Source: Ruminococcaceae bacterium UBA6416
GTDB taxonomy: Bacteria > Bacillota > Clostridia > Oscillospirales > Acutalibacteraceae
Length of the DNA: 64,000 nucleotides
NCBI GenBank assembly: GCA_002438505.1
Contig: DJPI01000042.1
Location: forward strand, 1-64,000
Reading direction: 5' to 3'
Shown: one piece after another, positions 8,423 to 17,789 of the stretch
How the letters are laid out: each line of letters opens with the position of its first letter
Position numbering within the stretch: position 1 is the stretch's first letter
Notes under the pieces: generated by a model
Databases searched by the model: none
What the model was told of the DNA's origin: nothing
Seen by the model: only the letters and a program-made list of their open reading frames with translations
Position numbers and translations under genes: made by a program

Positions 8423-10969
8423 ATGAAAGCAATAAATTTAAAAACAGAATACCTTAAAAACCCCACAGGAATCGACTTTGACCATCCTCGCCTCATGTGG
8501 AACTGTGAGGGTGGAATTACTCAAACCGCCTATCAAATCAAAGCAACTTCGGAAAACGGCAAGTTGCTTTGGGACAGCGGAAAAGTCAATTCATCAAAAA
8601 TGACTTTCATTCGTTACCCGATACGCTGCAAGTCAAGAAGCAGGATATATTGGAGAGTAAAGCTTTGGGACGAGAACGGAGATGAGGGCGAATGGTCTGA
8701 AGCAGCCTTCTTTGAAACAGGACTTAGAAGCGCTGAAGACTTCAAGGCAAAGTGGATTACTGGAAATTATGCTGTAAATAAAAACGAGCGTTACCCGGTT
8801 GACTGCTTCAAAAAGACTTTTTCTCTTTCCGGAGAAGTTTTGCGTGCAAGGCTTTATATAACCGCGTGTGGAATTTATTCGTGCTCTGTTAACGGAAAAA
8901 GGGTTTCAATGCCGTTTGCTCCCGGAATAACGGATTATAAAAAAAGAATTCAGTATCAAACCTATGATGTGACTGAAATTCTCACTGAAAACAATGTTAT
9001 TTCATGCTTTCTTGCAGACGGTTGGTACAGAGGTTCCGTCGGTGCTTGGGGAATACGCAATCAATATGGAACAGAGACAAAGCTCTTTGTTCAACTTGAA
9101 ATTACATATAAAAGCGGGAAGGCTGATTGCATCATTTCCGATGAAACATGGGACTGGTCAAATGACGGAGCAATCATTTTTGCCGATAATAAAGACGGTG
9201 AAATTATTGATGCAAGAAAAAGCCCGAGTTATTTTGGCAAAGCGAAAGAAACGGTTTGCAACATTGTTCCGACTGCTTCAAACAATGTTCCGATTGCAGA
9301 AAAGGAGACTTTCAAAGGTGTTCTTTCTGCCACCTCGTCAGGCAAAAGATTGATTGATTTCGGCCAGAATCTGGCCGGATATGTGTCTTTTAAAATTAAT
9401 GCACATTCCGGACAAAGAATTGTTTTGCGTTTCGGAGAAATGCTTGACAAAAGCGGCGAGCTCACACTGAAAAACATCCAGTGTGCAAGCAAGAAAAAAA
9501 CAACACCGCTTCAGAAAATTGAATACACTTGCAAAGACGGCACAAATGAATACAAAACAAACTTTGCAATTTTTGGATTTAAGTATATGGAGATTGAAAC
9601 GGATGTTGACCTGTCTGCAGAAAATTTTACGGCAATCGCAGTTTATTCCGACATGGAGGAAACGGGATTTTTTGAAAGCTCAAATGAATTTCTCAATAAG
9701 TTTGTTGAAGCAACAAAATGGTCAACAAAGAGCAATTCTACGGATCTTCCAACAGATTGCCCAACGCGTGAACGCCATGGGTGGACAGGCGATGCACAAA
9801 TTTTTTTCAAAACTGCAGCTTACCTGTTTGATTATGCGGCTTTCTCTGAAAAATATCTCACAGATATTTATGACTGGCAAAAGAAAAACGGAAAACTGCC
9901 GCAGATTGTTCCGCCGGGAGGTGTGGACTTTTATATGTCTGCGATGAACGGTTCAGTAGGATGGGCGGATGCCGGAGTGCTAATTCCATATAGATTCTGG
10001 AAGCAGTACGGTGATAAAGGCATACTTGAAAAATATTATCAAAGAATGAAAAAATACGCTTCATTCATGCAAAGACGCTGCGGGAAGCTCTATCCAACGG
10101 CGAAGCCGATTTCAATCGAATGCAAGTATCGAAAATATCTCAGTAACTTCGGACAGGCATATGGTGAATGGGCAGAGCCGAAAGACGTTGTTCCTCAAAG
10201 CGTTTGGACTTGCATAATTACGCACCCTGAAACCGCAACTGCATATACGAGTTATGTAATGGAATGTATGGCGGAAATCGCAAAAGTACTCGGAAAGGAT
10301 GACGAGGCAAAAGAATACAAAGCTTTTTCAGACGGCTGCAAAGAATCATATCAGGCTTTGATGAGAACAAAGCAGTATTCGCTTGACACCGACAGACAGG
10401 CGCAACTTGTCAGAGCACTGTATTTCGATATGCTTGATAAAGACGAAAGGGAATACGCAAAAAAACGCCTCTTAAGAGCGCTGGAAAACTACGGCTGGCG
10501 ACTTGGAACAGGCTTTCTTTCAACTCCGCTCATACTTTATGTTCTTGCCGATATCGACATTGAAAAAGCATATAAACTTCTTGAAAATGAAGAAATGCCC
10601 GGTTGGCTGTTCATGACCAAAAACGGTGCAACAACAATTTGGGAATCTTGGGAAGGAACGAAAGCACAAGGCGGAATCGGCTCACTCAACCACTATTCAA
10701 AGGGCGCGGTTTGCGAATGGCTTTTCAGCTCAATGTGCGGAATCAACATTTCCGGTGAAAATCATTTCCAAATCAAACCGCAACCCGGAGGACACTTCAC
10801 TTTTGCAAAAGCGGAATATAAAAGCATTTTCGGAACGGTTTTCTCTGGTTGGAAAAGAAAAGACGGAAAAACGGTTTTTACGGTTGAAATTCCATCGAAC
10901 TGTACAGCAGATATAATCCTTCCGGACGGAAGAACCGGAACAGTAAAAAGCGGAAAGCATATATTTTAA
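8423..10969 (+). CDS. Alpha-L-rhamnosidase, GH78
   Basis: At 848 residues this is full length for bacterial GH78. An N-terminal fibronectin-like domain (about 1-95, ending DEGEWSEAAFFETGL) is followed by the Bac_rhamnosid_N carbohydrate-binding-like domain (SCFLADGWYRGSVGAWG), a beta-sandwich (GQNLAGYVSFKI), then the (alpha/alpha)6 barrel. The barrel carries DLPTDCPTRERHGWTGDAQ at about residues 438-456, with the catalytic acidic residues, and further on TTIWESWEG and GSLNHYSKGAVCEWLF. It hydrolyses terminal alpha-L-rhamnose from oligosaccharides or glycosides. No signal peptide is present, so cleavage happens after import. The released L-rhamnose feeds RhaA, RhaB and RhaD encoded downstream in the same operon. 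Confidence 0.93.
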   Translation: MKAINLKTEYLKNPTGIDFDHPRLMWNCEGGITQTAYQIKATSENGKLLWDSGKVNSSKMTFIRYPIRCKSRSRIYWRVKLWDENGDEGEWSEAAFFETGLRSAEDFKAKWITGNYAVNKNERYPVDCFKKTFSLSGEVLRARLYITACGIYSCSVNGKRVSMPFAPGITDYKKRIQYQTYDVTEILTENNVISCFLADGWYRGSVGAWGIRNQYGTETKLFVQLEITYKSGKADCIISDETWDWSNDGAIIFADNKDGEIIDARKSPSYFGKAKETVCNIVPTASNNVPIAEKETFKGVLSATSSGKRLIDFGQNLAGYVSFKINAHSGQRIVLRFGEMLDKSGELTLKNIQCASKKKTTPLQKIEYTCKDGTNEYKTNFAIFGFKYMEIETDVDLSAENFTAIAVYSDMEETGFFESSNEFLNKFVEATKWSTKSNSTDLPTDCPTRERHGWTGDAQIFFKTAAYLFDYAAFSEKYLTDIYDWQKKNGKLPQIVPPGGVDFYMSAMNGSVGWADAGVLIPYRFWKQYGDKGILEKYYQRMKKYASFMQRRCGKLYPTAKPISIECKYRKYLSNFGQAYGEWAEPKDVVPQSVWTCIITHPETATAYTSYVMECMAEIAKVLGKDDEAKEYKAFSDGCKESYQALMRTKQYSLDTDRQAQLVRALYFDMLDKDEREYAKKRLLRALENYGWRLGTGFLSTPLILYVLADIDIEKAYKLLENEEMPGWLFMTKNGATTIWESWEGTKAQGGIGSLNHYSKGAVCEWLFSSMCGINISGENHFQIKPQPGGHFTFAKAEYKSIFGTVFSGWKRKDGKTVFTVEIPSNCTADIILPDGRTGTVKSGKHIF

Positions 10970-10998
10970 ATTTATAAATATTTGAAAGGATTTTTATT

Positions 10999-11907
10999 AT
11001 GAATAAAAAATATAACAAAGCAATAATAGCTGTTGCCGTTGCAATCGTAATTTTTTTGTGCGGCTATTTCCTAAGTGTTACAAAGGGTATCAACATCAGC
11101 GTAAAAGTAAACGGCGGTGCGCCTGCTGCAAATTTCACTCAGGCTCAAGTAACCGAAACTGTTGCAGCAGAAGTTGCTTCTGTGACTACCGAAGCAGCTT
11201 CCGCTGTTAAAGCTGCATCGAAGCCCAGTGAATCAAAGCCAACAGAAAAAACCGAAAGCTCACCAGCATCGTCTGACTCATCGAGCATGAGTACTGAAAA
11301 AATTGTTGAGCTTTACAACACTGCCGCAAACAAAGTTAAAGCCGAAGCGATAACACTCACAAGAAATTATAAAAAGCTTGAAAGTCTCCCGGAATATCTT
11401 GAACTTCCGTCTGCAATCCAGAGCATCGGCTCGGCAGCGATGAACCAATTTGTGAAGGGGAGTGACACTCCGGAATCATGGACCACAAAGGAAGATATGC
11501 AGATTGTTTTCCCTGTTGGAGGAACCGATTATACTTCTCATTTGTCCGCAGATATGGTTGAAAATGCAACCTGCACCGATAACGGGAGCACATATCAGAT
11601 TGAATTGAAGCTTTATGACTATAAGCTCACAAGTCCCGAAAAAGGTCAGGGCTATGCCGGTGTTTTTAACACCGTTACTGCTTCTTCAATCACAGGCGTA
11701 AACATTCCGACCGTAACATTCAATACCGTCGATGTTAACGGGATTAACGGCTCAATTTCATGCACGGTTGATAAAGCTACTCAAAGAGTCACAGAAATAA
11801 CATTCAGAAACACCGATATTCTCAAGCTTAACGTAAAAGTTGTTTTCAGCGCAGTTGACGCAAAACTTGCACTCGCTTCCGAGGAGAACTATTCAATTCA
11901 GTATTAA
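10999..11907 (+). CDS. Membrane-anchored protein of unknown function in the rhamnose operon
   Basis: This 302-residue protein is not recognised. Residues 8-27 form one hydrophobic segment (IIAVAVAIVIFLCGYFL) after a short basic start, an uncleaved anchor or signal peptide. An Ala/Ser/Thr/Glu/Lys-rich linker follows (about 45-100). The rest (100-302) looks like a globular extracytoplasmic domain: a helical stretch with NKVKAEAITLTRNYKKLE, then beta-rich sequence with GYAGVFNTVTASSITGVNIP and a VNGINGSISCTVD repeat-like strand. It sits 29 bases after the GH78 gene with its own ribosome-binding site (GAAAGGAT) and 13 bases before rhaB. A sensory or substrate-capture role would fit, but no domain supports it. 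Confidence 0.75.
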   Translation: MNKKYNKAIIAVAVAIVIFLCGYFLSVTKGINISVKVNGGAPAANFTQAQVTETVAAEVASVTTEAASAVKAASKPSESKPTEKTESSPASSDSSSMSTEKIVELYNTAANKVKAEAITLTRNYKKLESLPEYLELPSAIQSIGSAAMNQFVKGSDTPESWTTKEDMQIVFPVGGTDYTSHLSADMVENATCTDNGSTYQIELKLYDYKLTSPEKGQGYAGVFNTVTASSITGVNIPTVTFNTVDVNGINGSISCTVDKATQRVTEITFRNTDILKLNVKVVFSAVDAKLALASEENYSIQY

Positions 11908-11920
11908 GGCGGGATGAATT

Positions 11921-13291
11921 TTGAATGATTATTTTCTTGCTATTGACATCGGTGCTTCTTCGGGACGGCACATTTTGGGCCACCTTGAAAACGGGAAGCT
12001 GAAGCTTGAAGAAATATATAGGTTTGAAAACTTTATTGAAGATGATAACGGAAGTCTTGTTTGGAATCTTCCAAACCTTTTGAATGAAGTCAAAAACGGT
12101 CTTGCCAAATGCAGAGCGCTCGACAAAATTCCGAAAACCGTTGCAATCGACACATGGGGAGTTGATTATGTTCTTCTTGACAAAGACAAAAATGAGCTGG
12201 AGCCTTTCTTCTGCTACCGTGATGGAAGAACAAGGCGCGTTATTGATAAAGTCGAAAATATAATTCCTGCGCTTGAATTGTATGCCACAACCGGCATTCA
12301 AAATCAAAGCTTCAATACTGTCTATCAGCTCTATGCCGATAAAGAGAGCGGAAAGCTTGAAAAAGCGGAATGTTTTCTGATGGTTCCGGAATATCTTTCG
12401 TTTAAGCTTACCGGAATAATCAAAAATGAGTACACCAACGCAACCACAACAGGCTTGGTCAATGCAAAGACTAAAACTTGGGACAAAGAACTGATTAACA
12501 GGCTTGGCTTGCCGGAAAAGCTTTTTGGAACACTTAACAGACCGGCATCGGTTATCGGCGAGTTTTCAAAAGAAATTCAAAATGCAGTCGGATTTAATTC
12601 AACAGTTCTTTTTGCACCGAGTCATGATACAGCTTCTGCTGTTGCGGCTTGCCCACTGGGTGAAAACGATTTGTATATTTCCTCCGGGACATGGTCACTT
12701 ATCGGAACGGAATTTACAGAACCGATACTTACCGAAGAGGCAAGAAAAGCGAATTTCACCAACGAGGGTGGAATAGATTATCGGTTCCGCTTTCTTAAGA
12801 ACTATATGGGTATGTGGCTTTTTCAAAACATCCGGAAAAATCTCGGTAGATCAATGACCTATGACGAAATGATGAACCTTGCCGAAGGTACGGAAAGTTT
12901 TTCGTATATTGACGTTAACGATAATTTGTTTGTTGCACCGGAAAATATGATTGAGGCCATTAAAGCATATCTCAAAACGCCCGAAGCAGAACTCGGATAC
13001 ATTCTAAATACGGTATATCATTCGCTTGCAAAATCCTATAAGGACGCAGTGTACGAAATTGAAAGCATAACCGGGAAAAGCTTCTCTGCAATCCGCATTG
13101 TTGGCGGAGGCTGCCGTGATGATTACCTTAATCGTCTTACAGCCAAATACACAGGCAAAAAAATTACTTCCGGCCCAATAGAAGCAACAGCAACCGGAAA
13201 TGTCATTTCACAAATATTATATGATGAAAAAATCACGCTTGAGGAAGCAAGAAGAATCGTTATCAATTCATTCGAGATAAAGGAGATTTAA
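11921..13291 (+). CDS. rhaB: Rhamnulokinase
   Basis: RhaB phosphorylates L-rhamnulose to L-rhamnulose-1-phosphate with ATP. The 456-residue sequence is a FGGY-family kinase: FLAIDIGASSGRHILG at the N-terminus is the ATP phosphate-1 motif of rhamnulokinases, AIDTWGVDYVLLD is the substrate-domain motif, and YISSGTWSLIGTE plus IRIVGGGCRDDYLNRL are the C-terminal domain signatures. The start is TTG, preceded at seven bases by GGCGGG. It is the first of the three catabolic genes and stands one base before rhaA. Confidence 0.95.
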   Translation: MNDYFLAIDIGASSGRHILGHLENGKLKLEEIYRFENFIEDDNGSLVWNLPNLLNEVKNGLAKCRALDKIPKTVAIDTWGVDYVLLDKDKNELEPFFCYRDGRTRRVIDKVENIIPALELYATTGIQNQSFNTVYQLYADKESGKLEKAECFLMVPEYLSFKLTGIIKNEYTNATTTGLVNAKTKTWDKELINRLGLPEKLFGTLNRPASVIGEFSKEIQNAVGFNSTVLFAPSHDTASAVAACPLGENDLYISSGTWSLIGTEFTEPILTEEARKANFTNEGGIDYRFRFLKNYMGMWLFQNIRKNLGRSMTYDEMMNLAEGTESFSYIDVNDNLFVAPENMIEAIKAYLKTPEAELGYILNTVYHSLAKSYKDAVYEIESITGKSFSAIRIVGGGCRDDYLNRLTAKYTGKKITSGPIEATATGNVISQILYDEKITLEEARRIVINSFEIKEI

Positions 13292-13292
13292 A

Positions 13293-14531
13293 ATGTCCTA
13301 CAAAGAAGCAAAAGAAAAATATGCCACACTCGGCGTTGACACCGAAAAAGCGATTGAGACACTAAAGAATGTTCCCATCTCCCTCCATTGCTGGCAGGGT
13401 GATGACGTTGTGGGTTTTGACCAAAGGGGCACTCTTTCCGGAGGAATCCAAGCCACCGGTAATTATCCCGGAAGAGCAAGAACACCCGAAGAACTCATGG
13501 CGGACATTGATAAGGTGATTGCGCTGGTTCCCGGAAAAAGCAAGCTCAATCTTCACGCGTCATACGCAATTTTTGAAGAAGGGGAGTTTGCAGACAGAAA
13601 TAAACTTCTGCCGAAACATTTTTCAAAATGGTTTACGTTTGCAAAAGAACGAAAAATTGGCATCGACTTTAACCCGACTTTCTTTTCCCATCCAATGGTT
13701 AAAGACAATCTCACTCTTTCTTCGCCGGATGAATCCGTTCGTGCTTTTTGGGTTGAGCACGGAAAACGCTGTCTTGAAATTGCGGAATATTTTGCAAACG
13801 AAACCGGTATTCCCTGCGTAATGAATATATGGATTCCCGATGGATACAAGGATATTCCGGCAGACAGATTTTCACCGAGAGCAAGATTTAAAAAATCGCT
13901 TGACGAAATTCTTTCTATACCGTATGATAAAAAGAAAGTTTTTGTGACTCTTGAATCAAAAGTTTTCGGAATAGGACTTGAAAGTTATACTGTCGGATCT
14001 GCCGAGTTCTGCATGAACTATGTTACTCAAAACGGTATTACGCCGCTCATGGACAACGGACATTATCACCCGACAGAGGTTGTCAGCGACAAAATTTCAT
14101 CAATGTTATTGTTCAATGAAAGGCTTGCTCTTCATATAACCCGCGGCGTTCGCTGGGATAGCGACCACGTTGTTCTTTTCGATGACGAAACAAAAGAGAT
14201 TGCGAAAGAGATCGTCAGAGCAGACGCGCTTGATCGCGTTTTTGTCGCAACGGACTATTTCGACGCGTCTATTAACCGCATTTCCGCTTGGGTAACAGGT
14301 ATAAGAAGCGTTCGCAAGGCGTTGCTTTATGCATTGCTTGAGCCAAACACAAAAATGAAAGCACTTCAGGAAAATGCAGATTTCACTTCACTTATGGTGA
14401 TGCACGAAGAACTTAAAACAATGCCGTTCGGTGATGTTTGGGAAGAATACCTCAGAAGAACAGATACCCCTGCCGATTATATGACAGAGGTTAAGATATA
14501 CGAAAAAGAAGTATTGGAGCAAAGAAAATGA
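13293..14531 (+). CDS. rhaA: L-rhamnose isomerase
   Basis: RhaA interconverts L-rhamnose and L-rhamnulose with divalent metal. The 412 residues match the usual family length (about 420). Signatures are ISLHCWQGDDVVGFD near the N-terminus, KLNLHASYA, NIWIPDGYKDIPADR in mid-protein, the metal-binding stretches ESKVFGIGLESYTVGS and MDNGHYHPTE, and HITRGVRWDSDHVV. The ribosome-binding site AAAGGAGAT lies in the end of rhaB, and its stop overlaps the rhaD start (ATGA). It belongs to the operon beginning at 5606. Confidence 0.96.
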   Translation: MSYKEAKEKYATLGVDTEKAIETLKNVPISLHCWQGDDVVGFDQRGTLSGGIQATGNYPGRARTPEELMADIDKVIALVPGKSKLNLHASYAIFEEGEFADRNKLLPKHFSKWFTFAKERKIGIDFNPTFFSHPMVKDNLTLSSPDESVRAFWVEHGKRCLEIAEYFANETGIPCVMNIWIPDGYKDIPADRFSPRARFKKSLDEILSIPYDKKKVFVTLESKVFGIGLESYTVGSAEFCMNYVTQNGITPLMDNGHYHPTEVVSDKISSMLLFNERLALHITRGVRWDSDHVVLFDDETKEIAKEIVRADALDRVFVATDYFDASINRISAWVTGIRSVRKALLYALLEPNTKMKALQENADFTSLMVMHEELKTMPFGDVWEEYLRRTDTPADYMTEVKIYEKEVLEQRK

Positions 14532-15340
14532 AAGATATTTTAACCGCACCGTTTGTTAAAGAAATGTGCGAAACAACGGCTAATATGTATCGTCTCGGTT
14601 GGGATGAAAGAAACGGTGGGAATATAAGCTACTTACTTGACGAACGCGAAGTTTCAGAGTATCTCGACCTCAATAACGTAATCCGAACTATGCCGACGGG
14701 CTTTGAAGCCAAAGACTTAATCGGAAAAATTTTCATTGTTACCGGAACGGGTAAGTATTTCAAAAATGTTCAGAAAGATCCGGAAAATAATCTCGGCATC
14801 ATTCGCATTGCGAAGGACGGAAAAACTGCTGAACTTCTTTGGGGTTACAACGATGGCGGAAAGTTTACATCCGAACTTCCGGCTCATCTTATGAGCCATA
14901 TGGCAAGACTTAAAGTTGATCCGGAAAACAGAGTTGTTATGCACTCACACCCAACAAACACACTCGCGATGAACTATGTTCATGAACTTGACGAAAAGAA
15001 GTTTACCCACACACTTTGGGAAATGTGCACTGAATGCATTGTTGTTTTTCCTGACGGAGTCGGAGTTCTTCCGTGGATGCTTTGCGGAACAAACGAAATC
15101 GGCAAAGCAACAGCCGAGAAAATGAAGGAATTCCGTCTTGTGATTTGGGGAATGCACGGGATTTACGGCGCAGGAAAAACAATGGATGAAACTTTCGGTC
15201 TCATTGAAACCGTTGAAAAGGCGGCGCAAATTTATATGATGACAGCACACCTTCCCCGGGTGAACACAATTAAAGACGGCGAGTTAAAAGAGCTTGCCAA
15301 GTTCTTCGGTGTGAAATATAGAAAAGATTTTTTGAATTAA
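14528..15340 (+). CDS. rhaD: Rhamnulose-1-phosphate aldolase
   Basis: RhaD splits L-rhamnulose-1-phosphate into dihydroxyacetone phosphate and L-lactaldehyde. The 270-residue class II (zinc) aldolase has GWDERNGGNISYLL near the start, the metal-binding VMHSHPTNTLAM at about residue 138 and VIWGMHGIYGAG at about 207, supplying the His ligands. It overlaps rhaA by four bases and ends the operon; a strong terminator follows. No lactaldehyde reductase or rhamnose mutarotase is encoded in the operon, so these steps must be supplied elsewhere. Confidence 0.95.
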   Translation: MKDILTAPFVKEMCETTANMYRLGWDERNGGNISYLLDEREVSEYLDLNNVIRTMPTGFEAKDLIGKIFIVTGTGKYFKNVQKDPENNLGIIRIAKDGKTAELLWGYNDGGKFTSELPAHLMSHMARLKVDPENRVVMHSHPTNTLAMNYVHELDEKKFTHTLWEMCTECIVVFPDGVGVLPWMLCGTNEIGKATAEKMKEFRLVIWGMHGIYGAGKTMDETFGLIETVEKAAQIYMMTAHLPRVNTIKDGELKELAKFFGVKYRKDFLN

Positions 15341-15344
15341 AACG

Positions 15345-15394
15345 AAAGCAGACACATTATTTAAGGCTCGACCTTGTGATGTGTCTGCTTTTTG
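15345..15394 (+). terminator. Terminator of the rhamnose operon
   Basis: A perfect 12-base stem (15345-15356 with 15380-15391, AAAGCAGACACA and its complement) is followed by TTT. It starts five bases after the rhaD stop. Confidence 0.85.
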
Positions 15395-15430
15395 TAATTT
15401 AAATTAAAAATCAATGATTTTCTTGGGACT

Positions 15431-16222
15431 TTATTTCAAAACATTGTTTTTTGAAGCGCGATTAATTTTTCTATACATTCCCGGGGTCATACCCGTAATC
15501 TCCTTAAAAACAAGATTAAAATTTCTGATCGTTGTGAAACCGCTTTTCATTGCAACTTCCGTAATTGTAAGTTCAGACTTTTCTAAAAGTGATTTAGCAA
15601 AACGAATGCGGTAGCTGTTGACGAAAGATGAAAAATCCATGCCAAAATTGCGATTAAAAAACGAGGAAATATAGCTGTAGTCATAGCCAAATTCTTTTGC
15701 TATGGCTTTTAATTTTATATCTTTTGTAAAATTGTTTTGAATACATATCGAAAGGGAATTCGTCAGCGCAAAGTACGAAGTATCAACCGACAAAATCTTG
15801 CTCTGCTCAAAAATTTTTCCACAAAGCTCATAGAGAACAGCTTGTTTTGAATATATACTTTTTTGTTTGTCGGTAAGTATTTCAATTTGCTTTTGATTTG
15901 AAAAAGTGAAATAAACATTTGAAAAGCTGCTGCATTTTGTTCGTTCATAAAAAGATGTCACAAGATCCGGCGAGAAAACGCAAAGATAGCTTTTACTTTT
16001 TTCTTTTGTTTCGTATGAATGAATGTGTCCGGGTAAAATCAAAACGCCTTCGCCGCTGTGTAATATGTATCCGATATTGTCGGCTTCACAAAACAGTTCA
16101 CCGTCAAGACAAAATACCGCCTCATAGCTGTGATGAGTATGCTTTTGAAAAGAAAGGTTATCATCAAACTGATGATACAAGTATTCGCTTTGTCCGCTGC
16201 GTTCGGCTTCATAAAAAATCAT
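15431..16222 (-). CDS. AraC-family transcriptional regulator
   Basis: With the start chosen at 16222 (ATG preceded by GTGGTGA) the protein has 263 residues. An upstream in-frame ATG at 16279 has no ribosome-binding site. The N-terminal cupin-like sugar-sensing domain contains YLYHQFDDNLSFQKHTHHSYE and HSGEGVLILPGHIHSYE. The C-terminal pair of helix-turn-helix motifs (DIKLKAIAKEFGYDYSYIS and ITEVAMKSGFTTIRNFN, then TGMTPGMYRK) is standard AraC. It diverges from xylB by 112 bases and most likely activates xylB-GH3-xylA in response to xylose or a xyloside. Confidence 0.9.
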   Translation of the reverse strand: MIFYEAERSGQSEYLYHQFDDNLSFQKHTHHSYEAVFCLDGELFCEADNIGYILHSGEGVLILPGHIHSYETKEKSKSYLCVFSPDLVTSFYERTKCSSFSNVYFTFSNQKQIEILTDKQKSIYSKQAVLYELCGKIFEQSKILSVDTSYFALTNSLSICIQNNFTKDIKLKAIAKEFGYDYSYISSFFNRNFGMDFSSFVNSYRIRFAKSLLEKSELTITEVAMKSGFTTIRNFNLVFKEITGMTPGMYRKINRASKNNVLK

Positions 16223-16273
16223 GATTTCACCACACAAATATTTTTCTACTATTATAAAAGATATTTCTTTATT

Positions 16274-16296
16274 TTTCAAGCTTTGTTATTTATAAT
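16274..16296 (+). promoter_or_regulatory. Possible activator-dependent promoter of the xylose operon
   Basis: TATAAT at 16291-16296 is a good -10 box, but no -35 near consensus is found 16-18 bases upstream. That is the usual picture for a promoter that needs an AraC-type activator. The start codon of xylB at 16335 has GAAGGGGG in front. Confidence 0.4.
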
Positions 16297-16334
16297 TTAA
16301 TTAAATAGATGAAAATTTTCTGAAGGGGGTCTTT

Positions 16335-17789
16335 ATGAAATACTTTATCGGACTTGATATAGGCACTTCCTGCGTTAAAGCAATGCTAATAAACGAAAAA
16401 GCAATCGTTAATGTAGTAAGTTTTGATTACCCGGTGTATTACCCTGAAAATGGTTGGTCGGAGCAAAATCCTACGGATTGGTTTGCCAACTCCGTTGAAG
16501 CAATTAGAACATTGATAAAAGATATTGACCCGAAAGAAGTTGAAGCTGTCAGCTTTTCCGGTCAAATGCACGGACTTGTGACATTGGATGAAAACGATAA
16601 TGTTATTCGCCCGGCAATTCTTTGGAATGACGGAAGAAGCGAAAAGGAAACTGCCTTTCTCAACAACGAAGTCGGCAAGGATTTTCTTCTTGAACATACT
16701 GGCAATATAGCTTTTCCGGGCTTTACCGCTCCAAAGCTTTTGTGGATGTTCAAAAATGAAAAAGAAAATTTTGACCGTATAAGAAAAATCTGCCTGCCGA
16801 AAGATTATGTTGCTTATAAACTCTCCGGCACCTTTGCAACCGATGTTTCTGACGCCGCAGGAACGCTATATTTTGACACCGAAAACCGTCAATGGTCAAA
16901 ACCGATGCTTGACATTTTGCATATTACAGAAGAGATGCTGCCAAAAGTTTATGAAAGCTATGAAACAGTCGGCGTTATCAAGTCGGAAATTGCGAATAGT
17001 CTCGGATTGAAACAAGATGTCAAAGTAATCATCGGGGCAGGCGACAATGCTGCCTCGGCAATCGGAACCGGTGCAGTGAACAACGGTGAATGCAATATAT
17101 CACTCGGTACTTCCGGAACGGTGTTTGTTTTGAGCGATAAGTTTTGTTGCGACAAGGAAAACGCAATTCATTCTTTTTGCTCCGCAAACGGAAAGTATCA
17201 TTATCTTGCCTGCATTCTTTCTGCTGCTTCGTGCCAGAAGTGGTGGCTTGAAGAGATTCTGAATGTTGGATATGATTTTGAAGGCGTGAAGCCATACCTC
17301 GGAAAAAGCAAAGTTCTGTTTTTGCCTTACCTCATGGGCGAGCGTTCACCGATAAATGACACAAAGGTGAGGGGAGCGTTCTTCGGACTTTCCTCGGATA
17401 CAAAAAAAGAAGAGATGACTCTCGCTGTTTTAGAAGGAGTTGCCTTTGCACTCAGACAGAACATTGATATAATTCGCTCACTTGGTGTTGAAATCAAAAG
17501 GTCAAAAGTGTGCGGAGGCGGAGCAAGAAACAAGCTTTGGCTTGAAATTCTTGCAGCTGTTTTGAATCTTGAGCTTTTGATTCCGACTCTTGAGCACGGC
17601 GGTGTTCTCGGTGCGGCAATGCTTGCGGCGAAAAGCACTCTCACATTTGAAGAGTACCGCACAATGGAAAATGAGTTTTATAAAACAAGTTCAACAATTA
17701 AGCCGAATAAAGAACTCAGTAAATACTATGAAAGAAAATATCAAAGCTTTTTAAAACTTTATCCCGCAATTAAGGAGATTGAAATATGA
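16335..17789 (+). CDS. xylB: Xylulokinase
   Basis: XylB phosphorylates D-xylulose to D-xylulose-5-phosphate. The 484-residue FGGY kinase has YFIGLDIGTSCVKAML at the start, the xylulokinase signature AVSFSGQMHGLV at about residue 75, GAGDNAASAIGTG, LPYLMGERSPINDTKVRG and SKVCGGGARNKLWLEIL. It overlaps the following GH3 gene by four bases (ATGA), showing translational coupling. The neighbours GH3 and xylA confirm the pentose role. Confidence 0.95.
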   Translation: MKYFIGLDIGTSCVKAMLINEKAIVNVVSFDYPVYYPENGWSEQNPTDWFANSVEAIRTLIKDIDPKEVEAVSFSGQMHGLVTLDENDNVIRPAILWNDGRSEKETAFLNNEVGKDFLLEHTGNIAFPGFTAPKLLWMFKNEKENFDRIRKICLPKDYVAYKLSGTFATDVSDAAGTLYFDTENRQWSKPMLDILHITEEMLPKVYESYETVGVIKSEIANSLGLKQDVKVIIGAGDNAASAIGTGAVNNGECNISLGTSGTVFVLSDKFCCDKENAIHSFCSANGKYHYLACILSAASCQKWWLEEILNVGYDFEGVKPYLGKSKVLFLPYLMGERSPINDTKVRGAFFGLSSDTKKEEMTLAVLEGVAFALRQNIDIIRSLGVEIKRSKVCGGGARNKLWLEILAAVLNLELLIPTLEHGGVLGAAMLAAKSTLTFEEYRTMENEFYKTSSTIKPNKELSKYYERKYQSFLKLYPAIKEIEI

